NCBI RefSeq assembly: GCF_014279995.1
Contig: NZ_CP047935.1
Span: forward strand, 779,243 to 843,242
Direction of reading: 5' to 3'
Length of the DNA stretch: 64,000 bases
From: Synechococcus sp. BIOS-E4-1
Lineage (GTDB): Bacteria; Cyanobacteriota; Cyanobacteriia; PCC-6307; Cyanobiaceae
Shown here: piece by piece, positions 62,394 through 64,000 of the stretch
Position numbering within the stretch: the stretch's first letter is position 1
Layout of the letters: every line of letters begins with the position of its first letter
Made by a program: the position numbers and the translations under genes
The notes under the pieces: model-generated
Seen by the model: only the letters and a program-made list of their open reading frames with translations
What the model was told of the DNA's origin: nothing
The model's database searches: none

Positions 62394-62864
62394 ATGGATG
62401 AGACCGCTTTCCCTCCAGCTGATCTGAAGGCGTTCCTCACACTGTGTGAGGGGTGCTGGATGAGCCTGCGCAGCCGCTTTGACCTGAGTGGCTCCGAGGA
62501 GGATGACTGGCATACCAGTGACCGTGGCGAGGTGACTGTGACCCTGAGTACTCAGGCCGCTGATTCGGTCTTGTCGGTGCAGTCTGCCGATGGAGCCTCT
62601 AGCGAACTTCGTTTTGCCAGCGATGGGAATCTTGTGGTCTTGGCTGGGGGGGCAGAGCGCAGTGGCGTCTGGCAGCTGCGAGCAGATGCCAGCCTCGAGC
62701 TTGAACTCAAAGATGTTGTCTCGGCTGCCACCGTGTTGGAGCGCATCTGGTTCATCAAGCCCAATCTGCGTCTGCGCAGCACGACGGCCATCGCGACAGA
62801 TGGGACCCCTCTTCAGGCGCGCTTCTGCTCCGAGATCCGGCGCGTGTCATCCCCTCAGGCCTGA
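62394..62864 (+). CDS. CpcS/CpeS-like phycobiliprotein lyase
   Basis: A protein of about 156 residues with the end motif VLERIWFIKPNLRLRSTTAI followed by ARFCSEIRRV, matching the (E)RIWFxxPNLRLRxS and SFCSEIRR signature of the CpcS/CpeS/CpeU chromophore-lyase lipocalin fold. The N-terminal FLTLCEGCWMSLRSRF corresponds to the family's first strand region. Such lyases attach phycocyanobilin or phycoerythrobilin to a Cys of phycobiliproteins. It is shorter than most CpcS proteins, so the target is open. The ATG at 62394 is preferred over 62340. It lies three bases from trmD. Confidence 0.78.
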   Translation: MDETAFPPADLKAFLTLCEGCWMSLRSRFDLSGSEEDDWHTSDRGEVTVTLSTQAADSVLSVQSADGASSELRFASDGNLVVLAGGAERSGVWQLRADASLELELKDVVSAATVLERIWFIKPNLRLRSTTAIATDGTPLQARFCSEIRRVSSPQA

Positions 62865-62867
62865 GCC

Positions 62868-63596
62868 ATGGCGGCCTATCGCCTGGATGTGATCAGCCTG
62901 GCGCCTCAGGCATTTGCGCCGCTCGCGGAACTTGGGGTGATCGGCAGAGCCTTTGCTGCGGGAGGGGCAGAGCTGCATCTGCATAACCCCCGCGATTACG
63001 CCACCGATCGCTACCGCAAGGTTGATGATGAGCCCTATGGCGGCGGTGCGGGCATGGTGCTCAAGCCTGAGCCGGTGTTCGCTGCCTTCGAGTCGATTCC
63101 TGTTTGCTCTCGGCGCCGGGTGCTGCTGATGACGCCTCAAGGCCAACCTTTGACCCAGGCCGATCTGCAGCGCTGGGCAGAGAGCCATGACCAGCTGGTA
63201 CTGCTCTGCGGTCATTACGAGGGCTTTGATGAACGCATTCGCTCACTGGCCGATGAGGAAGTGTCGCTTGGAGATTTCGTGCTTACCGGCGGGGAGCTGC
63301 CGGCTATGACGATCATCAACGGCGTGGTGCGTCTGTTGCCTGGAACCGTGGGAACGCCGGCCTCACTGGTGGAGGAAAGCCACAGCGACCTATTGCTGGA
63401 ACACCCGCATTACACGCGTCCCGCCGAGTTTCGGGGGATGACCGTGCCAGACGTGCTGCGCAGTGGCGACCATGGAGCCATTGCCAAATGGCGTCAGCAG
63501 CAACGTGAACAGCGCACCGCTGATCGACGCCCCGACCTGCTGGATCGCTGGAATCGGCGCTCCAACGCCGAGAATGACAACGTCGGCACGAACTGA
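62868..63596 (+). CDS. trmD: tRNA (guanine-N1)-methyltransferase TrmD
   Basis: A SPOUT enzyme that makes m1G37 in tRNAs. The 242-residue protein has GGGAGMVLKPEPVFAAFES, LLCGHYEGFDERIRSLADE, LGDFVLTGGELPAMTIINGV and the C-terminal RPAEFRGMTVPDVLRSGDH region. The start ATG lies three bases after the stop of the lyase-like gene. It is followed 12 bases later by ispF. Confidence 0.95.
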   Translation: MAAYRLDVISLAPQAFAPLAELGVIGRAFAAGGAELHLHNPRDYATDRYRKVDDEPYGGGAGMVLKPEPVFAAFESIPVCSRRRVLLMTPQGQPLTQADLQRWAESHDQLVLLCGHYEGFDERIRSLADEEVSLGDFVLTGGELPAMTIINGVVRLLPGTVGTPASLVEESHSDLLLEHPHYTRPAEFRGMTVPDVLRSGDHGAIAKWRQQQREQRTADRRPDLLDRWNRRSNAENDNVGTN

Positions 63597-63608
63597 CCGC
63601 CAGTAAGC

Positions 63609-64000
63609 ATGAACCTCCGCATCGGCAATGGTTACGACACGCACCGGTTGGTGGAGGGGCGCCCTTTGATCCTGGGTGGTCAGCTTCTGGAGCATCCGGA
63701 AGGCCTGGGGTTAGATGGTCACAGCGATGCCGATGTGCTGGTCCATGCGGTGATGGATGCACTGCTTGGAGCGCTCTCGCTCGGTGATATCGGCAAGTAT
63801 TTCCCCCCCACTGATCCCCGTTGGAAGGGTGCGGATAGCTTGGTTCTGCTGGAGCAGGTCGTGGCGCTGGTGAAAGAACGCGGTTGGCAGGTTGTCAATG
63901 TGGATTCTGTCGTGATTGCTGAACGTCCCAAGCTCAAGCCACACATCGAGGCCATGCGTGGGGCGATTGCGCTGCGCATGGGGCTGGATCCTGATCAGGT
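63609..64000 (+). CDS. ispF: 2-C-methyl-D-erythritol 2,4-cyclodiphosphate synthase (partial)
   Basis: An enzyme of the MEP isoprenoid pathway, cut by the end of the window. The visible 130 residues begin [20 protein letters not shown] with the zinc-binding Asp-x-His, followed by [20 protein letters not shown] with the second metal His, [11 protein letters not shown] and the conserved [20 protein letters not shown] segment. The last 25 or so codons are missing. It follows trmD closely, probably as one transcript. Confidence 0.93.
   Translation, partial: MNLRIGNGYDTHRLVEGRPLILGGQLLEHPEGLGLDGHSDADVLVHAVMDALLGALSLGDIGKYFPPTDPRWKGADSLVLLEQVVALVKERGWQVVNVDSVVIAERPKLKPHIEAMRGAIALRMGLDPDQ

Noticed and set aside
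62145-62513. 122-codon minus-strand frame
   Set aside because: It overlaps the CpcS-like gene, whose plus-strand translation has clear family motifs.

Overview
This window is a stretch of chromosome from a marine picocyanobacterium, almost certainly Synechococcus of the marine (5.1-type) group. The evidence is a clpR-clpP pair in which ClpR lacks the catalytic serine, a nickel superoxide dismutase with its maturation protease, an ARC6/Ftn2-type cyanobacterial division protein, a CpcS/CpeS-like phycobiliprotein lyase, a group 2 cyanobacterial sigma factor, and Nif11-leader (prochlorosin-type) peptide precursors. Most of the window is GC-rich and tightly packed. One block of about 15 kb (roughly 21.1-36.6 kb) is clearly AT-richer and sparser, and looks like a genomic island beginning beside a tRNA-Leu gene.

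Layout. 0-10 kb: housekeeping genes mostly on the minus strand (clpR-clpP, a PIN/TRAM membrane protein, panB, ftsZ, ftsQ, ddl, miaB), plus hemW and a small SRP RNA on the plus strand. 9.9-16.3 kb: a plus-strand scavenging-type set comprising a dipeptide-epimerase-like enolase-superfamily enzyme, a DUF1611 protein (together resembling the DgcA/DgcN D-glutamate pair), a DUF4359 protein, a cytosine-deaminase-like amidohydrolase and a GlcD-like FAD oxidase, with tRNA-His embedded antisense. 16.3-21.1 kb: a lumenal pentapeptide protein, folC and argD in a tight minus-strand operon, then tRNA-Leu(CAA), murA and tRNA-Leu(CAG).

21.1-36.6 kb, the AT-rich island: two tandem Nif11/prochlorosin-like precursors sharing duplicated 3' terminator regions, a cassette of six small uncharacterised genes, and then a biosynthetic-looking region. 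That region has a PLP enzyme of the O-acetylhomoserine sulfhydrylase family facing a four-gene, stop/start-overlapping operon (2OG-Fe(II)-type oxygenase, Asp/Asn-hydroxylase-like protein, ThDP-dependent decarboxylase/synthase-like enzyme, FAD amine-oxidase-like enzyme). Two further 2OG-oxygenase-like genes, a possible acetyltransferase, two more Nif11 precursors and one decayed Nif11 copy follow. No LanM, YcaO, radical SAM or ABC peptidase-transporter gene is visible in the island. The best candidate for an undescribed system is therefore this oxygenase, ThDP, PLP and Nif11-peptide locus.

36.7-64 kb: housekeeping again. It holds a SpoU methyltransferase, lpdA, trpC, sodX/sodN, an FKBP, lnt, mnmA, a bifunctional NAD(P)HX repair enzyme, a sigma factor, an HDAC-family protein, pdhA, ftn2, ffh, rpsP, phoH, a BI-1 protein, a GlcP-like sugar transporter directly followed by an OprB-type porin, era, a Tat-exported copper-storage-like four-helix protein, a CpcS-like lyase, trmD and a truncated ispF. 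Notable non-coding signals are a strong terminator hairpin inside the 5' end of sodX, an 18-bp perfect inverted repeat spanning the ffh stop codon, and a 21-codon remnant resembling the end of a tyrosine recombinase.
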